Notes under the pieces: model-generated | What the model was told of the DNA's origin: nothing | Databases searched by the model: none | Seen by the model: only the letters and a program-made list of their open reading frames with translations | From: Salticus scenicus | Lineage: Eukaryota > Arthropoda > Arachnida > Araneae > Salticidae | NCBI GenBank assembly: GCA_963930645.1 | Contig: OZ005661.1 | Location: 197,144,532-197,208,531, forward strand | Length of the DNA: 64,000 nucleotides | Direction of reading: 5' to 3' | Program-made: the position numbers and the translations under genes | Shown here: in pieces, positions 1-10,429 of the stretch | Numbering within the stretch: the first letter of the stretch is position 1 | Layout of the letters: every line of letters starts with the position of its first letter

Positions 1-345
1 TCTACCTTATATAGGCAAGAGAAAATAAAAATGTCTACAGGAAACGTATCATCGTTATACATATGCTTTTAGAAAGAAAAAATGAAAGTGATAAGCCAAA
101 ACAAGATGTTGGTAAAATGTAACGCATGAATTTTAGAATTCTGGAATAAAAAAAATAAAAAAAAAGGACGTTTCAAAGAAAACAACACTATTTGTCAGAG
201 CCACGTATATATTTTTATACGCGTAGAAGTAACAAAAGCAGTCCGTAAGAATATTGACTAGAAAACTTACGTAACAAAAATCCTAACGCCTGACATTTTC
301 GAACATTTTAGAAACTGATGCTTTTGGCAGAATCTGCCTTATTAG

Positions 346-348
<3 letters not shown>

Positions 349-412
<64 letters not shown>
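349..412. repeat. (TA)n microsatellite
   Basis: Uninterrupted TA dinucleotide tract of about 64 bp. Similar pure TA tracts lie at 1001-1048, 28231-28263, 30432-30481, 39407-39440 and 48683-48721. Confidence 0.95.
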
Positions 413-416
<4 letters not shown>

Positions 417-670
417 TTTAGAGAAGCAAAACATCTTGAACGTATAGCATGCTCATTTTATGGTGGTGAAGTTCAAATAAAAATTTAACGTACATATGCT
501 CAATTAATATTTTATTACTTTTATAGATTTTTCCCCCATGTTTTTATTAACTTCTATTCTTGTTTGCTTGTTTGTTCGGTACAAATCTTGCAATCGAATT
601 TTAACTAACTTCCCTACTAGCTAGACATTTGAGACTTTTACAGTAGCTCAGAACCCGGTGACAACACAAT

Positions 671-760
671 ACTTCGAAGTCCGATTTTCGAATTTTTAAT
701 CAGTTTTCTTATAATTAATTAAAATAGGAAAATAATAACATCCTCATAGCGTTAAAATAG
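671..760 (-). repeat. Family F3 repeat fragment (reverse copy)
   Basis: On the minus strand this reads TTAATTAATTATAAGAAAAC followed by a stretch ending ATCGGACTTCGAAGT. It matches the two plus-strand copies at 5800-6060 and 6115-6400. It is a short, diverged fragment of an interspersed repeat with no coding content. Confidence 0.6.
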
Positions 761-792
761 CCATTGAAATATTAGCTATAATTCAATGGTTG

Positions 793-795
<3 letters not shown>

Positions 796-828
<33 letters not shown>
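796..828. repeat. Poly(A) tract
   Basis: A run of 33 A. Other long homopolymers are T at 1771-1801, 1821-1850, 5611-5641, 17431-17460, 28988-29024, 29119-29147, 32223-32256, 34371-34398, 41343-41370 and 46793-46823, and A at 9797-9833 and 52111-52149. Several could be retroposon tails, but only those described separately have supporting structure. Confidence 0.95.
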
Positions 829-831
<3 letters not shown>

Positions 832-998
832 CAGTTCATTTTCTTTCGACATAAAAACAAACATATTTAATTAAACGTGAACGTTAAAAAATTATAAAAA
901 TTTAAATTATGAATCTCACAAAAATTGACTTCATTATCACTTTAAAAAAATTATGCACATTGATAAGAGCTCTATGATTCATCAGAAAATTTCAAACA

Positions 999-1000
<2 letters not shown>

Positions 1001-1048
<48 letters not shown>
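1001..1048. repeat. (TA)n microsatellite
   Basis: Pure TA tract. From here to about 1770 I see only AT-rich sequence with no recognisable gene; the short frame at 1171-1377 has no familiar motif. Confidence 0.95.
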
Positions 1049-1051
<3 letters not shown>

Positions 1052-1767
1052 TTATCTTATAACTTTTTATCAAACTTACTTAATGTAAATTTTACTCAAT
1101 TTTATTGATTTTTCCTAGAAGCAAATTTAGTACTTAGACAAAAAATTCTCAACATTTATTTATAAAACAATTAAAGTTTATGAATCAAAATACAATGTCT
1201 TTTCAATACTTCATGCATATCATCACAATGTAAATGTAGTTTTGCTATACACGTTTCCCAGAATTCAATTTGTATCCAGTAAGCATGCCAAATAAATGCG
1301 ATGTCTGAAATAATATTACTCCGTTTACATTCTGAATATCTCCCTTTAAGATGACACAAGATAAATAGCAATGACATCTTTTAAAGTATCAGCTGCAATA
1401 AAATTAATTCGTCCACCGAACAAGCCATTTATCTTATTATAATAATAAGCATCTCAGAAGAATGCCAAATATAAAGGATGAGAAAAATTTATGTGGAAAT
1501 TGTGTAGCATTTTGAGAAAATATTGTTGGATAAAATGACATATTCGTGTGCATTTTAAACTTTGATATATTTTCAGTTTCTGTCAGATTTCAAGTATATT
1601 TCGAAATTGCTAATGGATATTTTTCGAAGATATCATCAAGTACTATTTTCCCTTTCTAAAACTTTTTTCTTAAATTTAAAAATGTGATGCTAAATAAATA
1701 ATGAAACTTAAATACAGTACAATATTAAAAAATAATAATAATAATAATAAAAGTGACTTTTTTTAAT

Positions 1768-1770
<3 letters not shown>

Positions 1771-1801
<31 letters not shown>

Positions 1802-1818
1802 CCTTTTCTTTTCTAAAA

Positions 1819-1850
<32 letters not shown>
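1771..1850. repeat. Paired poly(T) tracts
   Basis: Two T runs of about 30 bases separated by a 20-base C/T/A spacer, next to a short (AAT)n tract at about 1730-1750. No gene. Confidence 0.9.
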
Positions 1851-1852
<2 letters not shown>

Positions 1853-1879
1853 TATTCACAGTTTTTATTTTTTATAGTT

Positions 1880-2290
1880 CATATATATGGTGAAGAAAGT
1901 ACTGTTTTTAAGTCAAACTTTCAATCCCGAGTTTTTGTTATATTTTTTCGTTTTCAGGTCCATTGAATCAAAAAATCAGGAACTTTTGGCTTTATGTTCG
2001 AAAGTCCAAAGTTAATATTCTAAATATATATCATATAGATATGCTAAAATAAACGTTTCATAGAGATCGAGCCAATGGTTCGCGTACAGGTATATCCAAG
2101 AGAATTTGATTACATCGCATCTATGAGCTAAATTTTCGGTTGATCCAGTTTAACATCTGTTGGTTGCACGAAACGAAATGGAATGAACATGTATGATTTA
2201 TATGCATAAAAGCATCTCTCATGTAGAAAGTCGTATGAAATGAAAATATTTCACCATTCGTTTCTAGGGTTACCCAAAAGAACTAGAATA
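1880..2290 (-). repeat. Diverged F1 family copy, partial
   Basis: Read on the minus strand, this carries the F1 core: a CATAGATGCGATGTAAT segment, then CTTGGATATACCTGTACGCG, then the downstream ...TATGATATA... portion. It lacks clear ends. Compared with the copies near 7.6, 46.4 and 59.5 kb it is older and more diverged. Confidence 0.55.
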
Positions 2291-2397
2291 TAATTGGATT
2301 ATACATTTGAAAATTGCAAGAAAACTGCTGAAGAATGAAAATGAATTCCTCGTGCGCATATGGTAAATAAAGTGTTTTTAAATTAAATTTTCAGTGA

Positions 2398-2435
2398 TTT
2401 TTTTTTTTTTTTTTTTTTTTTTGGGGGGGGGGGGG
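2398..2435. repeat. T(25)G(13) run
   Basis: A poly(T) run passes directly into a poly(G) run. This is an unusual junction and a likely site of sequencing or assembly error. Confidence 0.9.
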
Positions 2436-2469
2436 ATGGGTTATAATTACGCGTTTTAAAGTTTTCGTA

Positions 2470-2906
2470 TAGGGTAGGTCCTCCAGTGATTGGCATGCTG
2501 CAGTAATTGACATCTATCCCGAAATAATTAACAAATAAGAAAAATAAGAAAATAATATATTTTACACGCAAGAATTTTAACATTTTATGTCAAACACTGG
2601 AGCATAGGGTGCTAATAACTGGTAAAATGAATAGCTAGCAATGTCAAACACTGGAACATAGGGGGCCAATTACTGATAAATAGAAAAACTGGCAATGTCA
2701 ATTGCTGGAACATTGAGTGGGTGTCAAATAAAAATTCTTTAAAAAAAAATTATCAAATGTATATATTTTAACATATATGTGGTTCTGAATGTCTTTCATA
2801 CCATATGTACTAACTTAAGATTTCTAAAAATATTTTCTGATGACTAGAACATTAAAAACATCAGAGATTGCTCTAAAAGTGTCAATCACTGGTGCACTTA
2901 CCCTAC
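2470..2906. mobile_element. MITE, family F4 (TAGGGTA tips), copy 1
   Basis: About 437 bp. The left end is TAGGGTAGGTCCTCCAGTGA and the right end, read inverted, is TAGGGTAAGTGCACCAGTGA. It aligns along its whole length with 16464-16907. Inside are several short direct and inverted copies of a TCAAACACTGGAGCA-like motif. There is no coding frame, so this is a non-autonomous DNA transposon. The left flank ends in TA, which fits a TA target; the right flank (CTA) is mutated. Confidence 0.8.
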
Positions 2907-4161
2907 TAAAGTCAAAATTTTATCGGTTTACCTTTCTGTTTATAATTGCATTCGATGACGATGTTTTATTTTTAAGTTCATATAAGATTGTTACTTGTAA
3001 AGTTTGATCACGATTTTTAAGTGTTCAAGGAGTGGTGAGGATGAAATTTTTCTGAATAATTTCGAGTAAGCTTTTAAATTTAATAACAGTCTTGAATTCC
3101 ATATCATTGCATGTACTCTATTAAACGGGGAGTTGAAGGGAACGGTAGTTCCCACTTTCTTCACAAAAAGTTATTTGAAAAAAGAAAAATAAACTGCCCC
3201 TAAACCTAATTTTAATTATTTGTTTTAACTTTGTTTATAGCCAGTACTTTTTACCTTATCCTTTATTGTGTAATCTGCCTGTATATTAAAATTCTGGGTA
3301 ATAGAAAATCGCAGATTATTTATATAACGTATAGTCTGATACAATATAAAAGTCCGTTAAACTGTAACTACCAACGTTTTTTCTAAGAGATGTTATACCA
3401 AATATTTTCTATAAGAATTTTCATTTCAACTAATCGCAAAATATAAATAATAAAAATTTCTATTAAAAAATAGAAATGATAAATCTGACTTAAAATATTG
3501 AAGTATTGGCAGTTATAAGAAAATATATGGTATGGAAATTGTTTTTTTTTTTTTTTTTTTTTTTAAAGTAAAATATAAGTAACTACGTAGATAATAAAAA
3601 TTCAACAAAAAAGCCTATATTATGTATGCAATTTTTTTTAAGTATTTCACTGATAATCCTATATAAGACATACAATTTCATACAATTTCATACATAAGAA
3701 TATCTTCTATTTTACATAGGAATATTTATATATATATATAGATAGATAGATACATAGATATTGATATATGTATACATAGATATGTGTGTGTGTGTGTTTT
3801 AAAATTTAGTTGAAATTTAAATCTATGCTGAAGTAGTAAGAAATTGTGTATAAAACCATTTTCTAATCACATCTGAAAATATTCTTTAAATTTGAATATT
3901 TGAAACATTTTAACAAATATATATATATATATTAATGTAAATAAAAAATGTTGATGTAAAATAAACATTACACGAAAGTTTTATATAAACGGAAATTCTG
4001 TTCATAATACAGAAAAAGAAAAATGTATTCAGGCTCTACGTTTATGCTATGATAGCATATTTTAGAATTGTATTGTTTATTTATCCTTTGGAAACTTCGA
4101 TTTATCACCCAAAAGAATGCTAGAAGAAGTGTAGAAACCTTCATAGAAATACAGTATTGCA

Positions 4162-4163
<2 letters not shown>
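2907..4163. other. AT-rich stretch, no gene seen
   Basis: Contains a 24-base poly(T) (3541-3564) and a short (GT)n/(TA)n patch near 3730-3800. I see no coding, RNA-gene or transposon structure. Confidence 0.6.

Positions 4164-4201
<38 letters not shown>
4164..4201. repeat. (ATT)n microsatellite
   Basis: Thirteen trinucleotide repeats. The frame across it, rich in isoleucine, is an artefact of the repeat. Confidence 0.9.
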
Positions 4202-4202
<1 letters not shown>

Positions 4203-4663
4203 TTGTAGTTTAAACTTTTTGTCTGTTTACAACATAAATATCTCAAAAAGTGGATTTGAAAACAGATGTAAGTATGGAAATAAAATAACAGATTTTTGTA
4301 CTTTTTGCGCATGAAAGATCTCCATGGATGTTATATATATTCTTTTTTGAGATTTTATTTTGAAATTATTTTTTTATAATATAAAAAATAAGATACTGTA
4401 TATCATATATTTTTTAAAGAAGGAACATATTATGATTACCGCAAAATCTATTTTGGTTCTTCAAGAAAAAAAATTAAGCAAAATGTAATTTGCGAAGATT
4501 TATTACATTACATGTTTCTTCCGTTTAAGTGTTCAAATTTTCAAACGTATTAATATTAAATATATTTCATATATATAAAATATATTTCATATATATTTCA
4601 TATATTAAATATATTTCATATATATACATATTATTATTATTATAATTATTATTCATTTTTTAA

Positions 4664-4875
4664 GGCGAGGCACTTGCTGGCCAAACAAATATACATTGCC
4701 GAATCGATGTTCATTTGTGATGGGGTACCTAATGGGTGGACTTCACCACCCCTAACACAGGACGATGCATTCATGCCTCGTCTGGGATTCGAAGCCAGGC
4801 CCTACCGTGTGGAAGTTAGAAACGCTAATCACCAACATCGTATCGGCGGCGCATTGTTATTATTGTCCCGCAGAA
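4664..4875 (-). mobile_element. tRNA-derived SINE-like element
   Basis: A GC-richer island in AT-rich DNA. On the minus strand it has a good pol III box B (GGCTTCGAATCCC, plus-strand about 4786-4800) with a weaker box-A-like TAGCGTTTCTAA about 36 bases upstream. Its 3' side on that strand passes into an A-rich, AAT-rich tail (4620-4663). Tail, orientation and spacing fit a SINE mobilised by a LINE. The frames translated through it are not genes. The box A match is imperfect and no target duplication was established. Confidence 0.5.
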
Positions 4876-4880
4876 AATAA

Positions 4881-5608
4881 AATAGGAACGTTATTTTTTG
4901 AACTTTTAATACATATTTCATACCTTTTCATATTGAGTTTTTTTTTTTTTTTCTTATTATTATTTTTATTTATTTATTTAAGTATTAATTTAAATTAAAC
5001 AAATATTTCTGCCGGACAGCGTGCAGGTACAGTCACACACAGCAGCTCGTATATTTGTATTATAAATTAGCGTAGTGATTGGTATATAAAAAAAATAATA
5101 AATACTATGTAAACATTACCATGCTACACAACTTTATTGAAACTCTCCCTTGGCAGCTTTTGAATTTTTGTCACCATATTAATGATGATTTTTTCTTTAA
5201 TATAATTTCTTGTATAAAAGGGGGAATCGTATTTTGGTGATACTTCTATCGGATATCTTTTCGCTAATTTGTATGAATTCTTCATATTCTGTTTATATTT
5301 TTAACTGTTTTTAGGCTGAAAATAGTGCTTGAAATAAATTTTCTATTTTTAAAACTACATTTTTCCCCCTATAAAATTATCTATTCAGAGAAAAATAGAT
5401 CATTTATGTGACTACTATTTCGGTTTAATTTCTTTAAATGGCTATTTCTAAATTAAACGTCTTGGCGAAAAATATTCGGTTTATTTCAACGCCAAAATTT
5501 AAAAACCGCCCAGTATGATCTATAAATAAAACTCATAAAATAAATTTATAGTTCATAGAGTTTATTGTAGTAAAGAAACGCTACGCAGTCAAATGTGACG
5601 TCATGGGC

Positions 5609-5641
<33 letters not shown>

Positions 5642-5799
5642 CCTTCTTTTTAATAACAACTTGACAGTAGAAATCGACAATAGTTAAAGGGAAAAAAAAA
5701 TAGAACAACACATAATAGTACCATAAACTATATTAACACTTTATCAATGTGTATAAAATTTTCAATGTGAAACGAATGTAAACGTATTTTTTTTCCTGA
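4881..5799. other. AT-rich stretch, no gene seen
   Basis: Poly(T) at 4940-4952 and 5611-5641. A small GC-richer patch lies near 5010-5055. No structure recognised. Confidence 0.55.
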
Positions 5800-6060
5800 C
5801 GAAGAAAAAAAAAAAACGAACTCGTAAATTTTTTTTTCGCAACAATTAAATTAAGGATAAATTTTTAATGACTGTTTTGCAGCTATTATGAAGTTAATAT
5901 TTTCATATTTTAATTAATTAAAAGAAAACAAATCAAAAATTCGAATATCGGGCTTTGACGTGCACAAGGACCCCTCGGAGGGCACCTTCATGTCGAAACA
6001 CGTGACTGTCCGAGCTACCGTCTTTGCGCTACGCTGTCCACACACACACAAACATTGCCT
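5800..6060 (+). repeat. Family F3 repeat, copy 1
   Basis: Shares TTAATTAATTAAAAGAAAAC, then TCGAATATCGGGCTTTGACGT, with the block starting about 310 bp downstream. It ends in CACACACACA and a (TA)n tract. The two blocks look like a direct duplication or two adjacent insertions. No coding content. Confidence 0.65.
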
Positions 6061-6114
6061 TATATATATATAAAGGTTTTCTAATTTTCTAATTTATTTT
6101 CCTTGTTTTAAGTA

Positions 6115-6400
6115 AACGTACTTTTTTTTTATTCTATCGAAAAAAAATTGGCAACAATTAAATTATGGAGAAAATTAAAATGGCTAATTTATCAGAAATT
6201 AGAAGGTTATTATTTTCACATTTTAATTAATTAGAAGAAAACTAATCAAAAATTCGAAAATCGGGCTTCGAGGTGCATCAGGAGAGGTCATTACAAAACT
6301 CCATGCAAATTTGTGTAGCTCAGTCATCAGCCGTTTTCCTAAAAAGCTCTGGAAATACATACACAATGACACACACACACACACACACACAAACATCTTA
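6115..6400 (+). repeat. Family F3 repeat, copy 2
   Basis: Second copy of the 5800-6060 block, again running from a GCAACAATTAAATTA segment through ATCGGGCTTCGAGGTGCA to a CA microsatellite (6364-6390). It is followed directly by the right-hand part of an F1 copy. Confidence 0.65.
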
Positions 6401-6414
6401 TTTTATTATATGTA

Positions 6415-6959
6415 TAGATTATTGCAGATCCATGGTTCAACCATTTGTTTTAAAGGTATTGGCGAGTTCTTTTGAAAGGTACCCATCATGAAAATTTACT
6501 CCCCTCGAGTGGGGTGTCCCCCCAGGGGGGGGGGGGGAGGGGCGGCTCCTACATACACAATTTCTTTTTCCCAGTTTACTATCTCTATTACAAAAAATAT
6601 ATATTCGTTTCTTTTGGCTTAGTGCAGTCTATACTCTACTTACTTGCAATTTCCCCATAGACGTAATGTATTTGAATACTTTTCCGTGCCCCTGTACACG
6701 AACCTTTTGCTTCATCTCAACGAAACACTTAATGTAGCATCCCTATATGATACACATTTAAACTACCGAGTTTGGAATTTCTGCTATTGTTTGTTCTTGA
6801 GATATGCTGATAACAGACAGACACACAGGCCATTTGCTAAAAACATGATTTTCATATTCAGGGGACCTCAGAACATGTAAATATTACAAAAACTCACGTT
6901 CGAAAATTTGACCCTAAAGCAATACTTTCTCGACCCTATGGGTAAGAGAAAGTAAAAAC
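6415..6959 (+). mobile_element. F1 element, 5'-truncated copy
   Basis: Corresponds to the right half of the full F1 copies, from CATGGTTCAACCATTTG to the terminal TATGGGTAAGAGAAAGT. It contains the conserved core (CGTAATGTATTTGAAT, then CCCTGTACACGAAC), the CAGACAGACACACAGG patch and a G-rich patch at 6515-6545. The left half, including the opening inverted repeat, is missing. Confidence 0.75.
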
Positions 6960-7571
6960 GCACGTAAATATGAATCAGAAATTACGGAAGTGAATAAATA
7001 AAAAGAATCATCTTACACCAGCCAAATGAAGCACGAAATTAAAATGATGATGAATATGATGATGATGATATTCAAATGCAGTAATTAGCAGTGTGTCGAA
7101 ATGTGGTATTAGAATATTTCAGCTTAGAATATTCAGCTTAATATTGTAGCTTCCTAACAACTATAAGTTATTGTACTATAATTTTGATCAGTTACTCATT
7201 ATAAATAAAAATGAGCGGGCTGCATTTGATCGAAATCCATCGTTGAGCATTGCAATTCCCAGGTATTTTCCGATTTATATTTTCTGTACAGATAATTAAA
7301 AACCTTTTTAATTACAATGTTTTAAAAATTGTGTCACATAAAACGTATTTTACAATAAATAAATGAATAGAGAGAGAGAGGGAATGAAAAACAAAAGAAA
7401 AGAGAGAGAGAGACAGAGAGAAAAGATTGCATTTGTTTTATATCTCTTGATTAAGAGAAGGCTGCATAAAACATGAATTGCATCAAATACACATTTTTGA
7501 AAGTTTATCTTATCCTTTCATTGTTCTATATACCTGATTTTGAAATTATTTTTATATATTTGTTTCTGACC
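6960..7571. other. AT-rich stretch with (GAT)n and (GA)n patches
   Basis: GAT-rich patch at about 7045-7070 and AG-rich patches at 7370-7425. No gene recognised. Confidence 0.6.
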
Positions 7572-7573
7572 TA

Positions 7574-8811
7574 CAGTCGGTAACAAAAGTATCCGAACAC
7601 TAGCAAAAATTCCTATATAAAATAAACTGGTGTGTCACTCACACGACTTTCTCTTACCCTGAAATTTAATGGTATAAATACAGGTTGGAGATTAAGAGGT
7701 AAGATAACGATGTTATGTAAACCTATGTTAAACAATTCAAATTAGGCTTCGGGAGAGTTTTATATGATAATTGGTTCTGTGTGAGGGGGGCTACCTCCCC
7801 CCTCAAGCCTCCGTTTCATTAATGCACATACATTTATATAGAATTTAATTCGGTTAGTAAAAAATAATTCTGTTTTTAAAAAATAATTTACTAAAATTAT
7901 CATTTAAAAAATATATCTTTTTATGATAATGCAGACGATTTTAATCTTAGAGAAGTAGTATAACACCAAATTTCCAAAAAAAAGTCTATTTTATTCTCAA
8001 CAAAAAAAAATAAAAATAAAAATAAATAGTTTTTTTTTTTTTTTTTTTTTTCGTTAAAAGTAAAAAAAAAATCGATAACTTTGTTTTCAATTATCGCAAA
8101 TCGATGGTTCAACCATTCGTTGTAAAGCTATTGGCAAGCTCTTTTGAAAGATGCCCATCATGAAAATTTACTCCCCTCGGTAGGCGAGGCTCCTACATGC
8201 ACATTTTTTTTTCCTAGTTGACTATCTCTATTACAAAAAATATATATTCGTTTCGTTTGGTTTAGTGCAGTCTATAGACGTTAAACTCTACTTACCTGCA
8301 ATTTCTTCCATAGACGTAATGGATTAGAATTCTCTTGATTGTCCCTGTACACGAACCATTTGCTTGATCTTAACGAAAACCTTACTGTAGCATCCCTATA
8401 TGATACACTTTTAGAATAGCAAGTTTGGAATGTCTTCTGCTATTAGTTCTTCAGATATGCTGATAACAGACAGACATACACACAGGCACACAGGCACACA
8501 GACAGACAGACATACACACAGGCCATTTGCTAAAAACATGATTTTCTTATTCAGGGGACCTCAGAACATGCAAATATAACAAAAACTCAACCCAAAAATT
8601 TGACCCAAAAACAATATATTCTCTACCTTATGGGTAAGAGAAAGTAAAAAGTACACTTAATACACTTTTTTAAAATAAATCCTTGCCGAATTATGTGCTT
8701 AGACTGAATAAGAGCATGATTCGATAAGGATTTATTTAACAAAACAGTATTAACTCTTTTTTATATATATAAGAATTTTTGCGAGTGTTCGGATACTTTT
8801 GTTGCCGACTG
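7574..8811. mobile_element. CAGTCGG-tipped MITE (F5) split by an F1 insertion
   Basis: The left tip is CAGTCGGTAACAAAAGTATC at 7574 and the right tip, inverted, is CAGTCGGCAACAAAAGTATC at 8811. Both are flanked by TA, as expected for a Tc1/mariner-type target duplication. The intact relative at 9932-10145 is 214 bp, so about 1,020 bp have been added. That extra DNA is the F1 element at about 7621-8648. No coding frame. Confidence 0.85.
7621..8648 (+). mobile_element. F1 element, full-length copy nested in the F5 MITE
   Basis: It opens with CTGGTGTGTCACTCACACG and then ACTTTCTCTTACCC. It closes with TATGGGTAAGAGAAAGT, so the ends carry a 14-base inverted repeat set slightly inside the left boundary. 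The order of internal landmarks matches the copies at 46383 and 59469. These are a TAGGCTTCGGGAGAG segment, a C/G-rich patch, a poly(T) patch, the GTAATG...CCCTGTACACGAAC core and a CAGACAGACATACACACAGG patch. No transposase is encoded. The superfamily is unknown. The exact target duplication is hidden by flanking A runs. Confidence 0.8.
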
Positions 8812-8813
8812 TA

Positions 8814-9240
8814 CTTCTAGCTGAAACTTGACGTAGAAGGGATATTTATAGATTTATTCTAAAAGTATGCGTTATTTTAAATAGCTTTCTGAAAATTTGA
8901 CAAGATATAATACAACACTCAGTTTCCGTTTCTAAATAAATGAAAATTTCTTGTACAATACAAGCATTTCTTTTTCTAAAACAAATTTTACTTAAAAATT
9001 TATTACTATTAAGTTTTAAAAAAATGAACTTTTTTAAATTTTAAAAGCAGATTTCTTTTAAGAACAAATTCATGAACACTTAATAAATTATTTTTAAACA
9101 AACGTTACATGAAATCTTGCTGTAACTTAAAAAATTCAAATTGAATTAATATTTTAAGAAATACTCTTCGCCAAATTCGGTTTTCCAAAATAATAAATTA
9201 CGCATAATGCCAATGCATCTGAATAAATCTCCTATATATA
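8814..9240. other. AT-rich stretch, no gene seen
   Basis: Plain AT-rich sequence between two mobile elements. Confidence 0.6.
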
Positions 9241-9242
9241 CG

Positions 9243-9718
9243 AGCTGGCGCATCAGGCATTTTGTTGCCTTAGGGTTGCCACATGTACCCAGAGCGTGTC
9301 TGTGAGAAACAAACGACAAACTTTTTTTTAATCGTCGTACGTTACTTTAGAGTAACTTGTTTTATTATATTGCATAATTTTAGCTAAGTAAACTATGATA
9401 TGGAAGTTTGTTTAGCGATAAACTGCTATAATCATTCAAGAAGTGAATTTGGTGACATTTTGTAAAAGACACAGAAACCGCCCTAACAACACATATGACC
9501 CCAGTACATCCATAGGATATCCTCAGAATAAAATGACATCTTCAGAATGTACTGTGAAAAAAATGTGTTTTTAGGAATATTATTGTTGCTTATTGCTCTT
9601 ATCTTGACTGGATTAGCTTCAGATCAAGATTTCTTAAAATTATTAGGGGAGCGATAAGGACGCCAAGCGGAAATGCTGTCCTCTTCGGAGGCAACAAAAT
9701 AGCGGTGATGCGCCGGCC
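9243..9718. mobile_element. TIR-bounded unit with a THAP-like remnant
   Basis: The left end CTGGCGCATCAGGCATTTTG pairs with the inverted right end CCGGCGCATCACCGCTATTTT, and both continue into TTGTTGCCT. The arms are imperfect and GC-richer than their surroundings. The interior has a short peptide frame at 9400-9465 resembling the start of a THAP zinc finger. THAP domains occur in P-element-like transposases, so this may be a deleted element of that kind. No target duplication was established. Confidence 0.45.
9400..9465 (+). pseudogene. Possible THAP zinc-finger N-terminus fragment
   Basis: The 21-residue frame from the ATG at 9400 reads MEVCLAINCYNHSRS and ends at a stop after DIL. A Cys-x4-Cys pair right after the start, followed by a polar N-rich segment, is how many THAP domains begin. 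Those go on to a later Cys and His and an AVPTIF-type motif, none of which I can follow here. Either it is a first exon or, more likely, a degenerate piece of a THAP-bearing transposase, since it sits inside an inverted-repeat unit. The match is short and could be chance. Confidence 0.3.
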
Positions 9719-9792
9719 TATTAATTTATTTAGGGGCTCTACATCTGAAGACTAATTTTCTTTAGACTAATATCGGTCACATTTTCAGCTAG

Positions 9793-9796
<4 letters not shown>

Positions 9797-9835
<39 letters not shown>

Positions 9836-9845
9836 AGAAGAAGGT
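9797..9845. repeat. Poly(A) / (GAA)n tract
   Basis: Thirty-seven A followed by GAAGAAGAAGGTGAAGGTGA. It lies about 80 bp beyond the TIR-bounded unit and has no associated retroposon body that I can recognise. Confidence 0.85.
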
Positions 9846-9931
9846 GAAGGTGAAATAGGTACTAATGAAGTGTGAGTACATATATTTGTTACTGAATATA
9901 ACATATACATTTGTACAAAAATCAATAAGTA

Positions 9932-10145
9932 CAGTCGGTAACAAAAGTGTCCGAACTCAAGAAAAAATTCTTATGTGAAAAAAAGTACACTTCATACGGT
10001 TTTGTTAAATAAATCCTTATCAAATCATGTTCTTACACTGACTGAGAACAAGATTTGACAAGGATTTATTTAACAAAACCGTATGAAGTGTACTTTTTTA
10101 ACATAAGAATTTTTACTGGTATTCAGACACCTTTGTTACCGACTG
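9932..10145. mobile_element. CAGTCGG-tipped MITE (F5), intact
   Basis: 214 bp with TA on both sides. The two halves are near-perfect reverse complements: GTACACTTCATACGGTTTTG on the left, its inverse on the right, meeting around 10035. The RNA or single strand would form one long hairpin. No coding capacity. It is a Tc1/mariner-type MITE and is the empty-site reference for the split copy at 7574-8811. Confidence 0.9.
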
Positions 10146-10336
10146 TAATATAACTTTTTGTCACTACAGACAGTATCAGTAATTTCTTTTAACTCGGTAA
10201 ATTTTAAATATATTTTTAATTTAGTTTTCATTTGTCTTATTTTTTGTAGGTTTTTAAAATGAAAAACGAAAAGAGAAACTTTAAATATATTTCGTTTTAA
10301 AAAATATTGTAATGTTTTGTAATGCATTTTACTGTA

Positions 10337-10425
10337 CACTGTAAAAAAAATAACTATTACCAGCTGCAAGAAACTCTCTGACAGAGAGTTTCTTGCAACT
10401 GGTAATAGTTATTTTTTTACAGTGT
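10337..10425. mobile_element. 89-bp near-perfect palindrome (CACTG ends)
   Basis: The left arm starts CACTGTAAAAAAAATAACTA and runs to CTCTCTG at 10380. The right arm is its reverse complement with one substitution and one length change. There is almost no loop. Tips and size suggest a minimal foldback MITE. The tip CACTG plus an A run recurs in the elements at 19711, 27187, 37046 and 61460. Confidence 0.75.
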
Positions 10426-10429
10426 AAAG

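Noticed and set aside
1171..1377. 68-aa minus-strand frame
   Set aside because: Short, no domain, no start context and AT-rich surroundings; consistent with chance.
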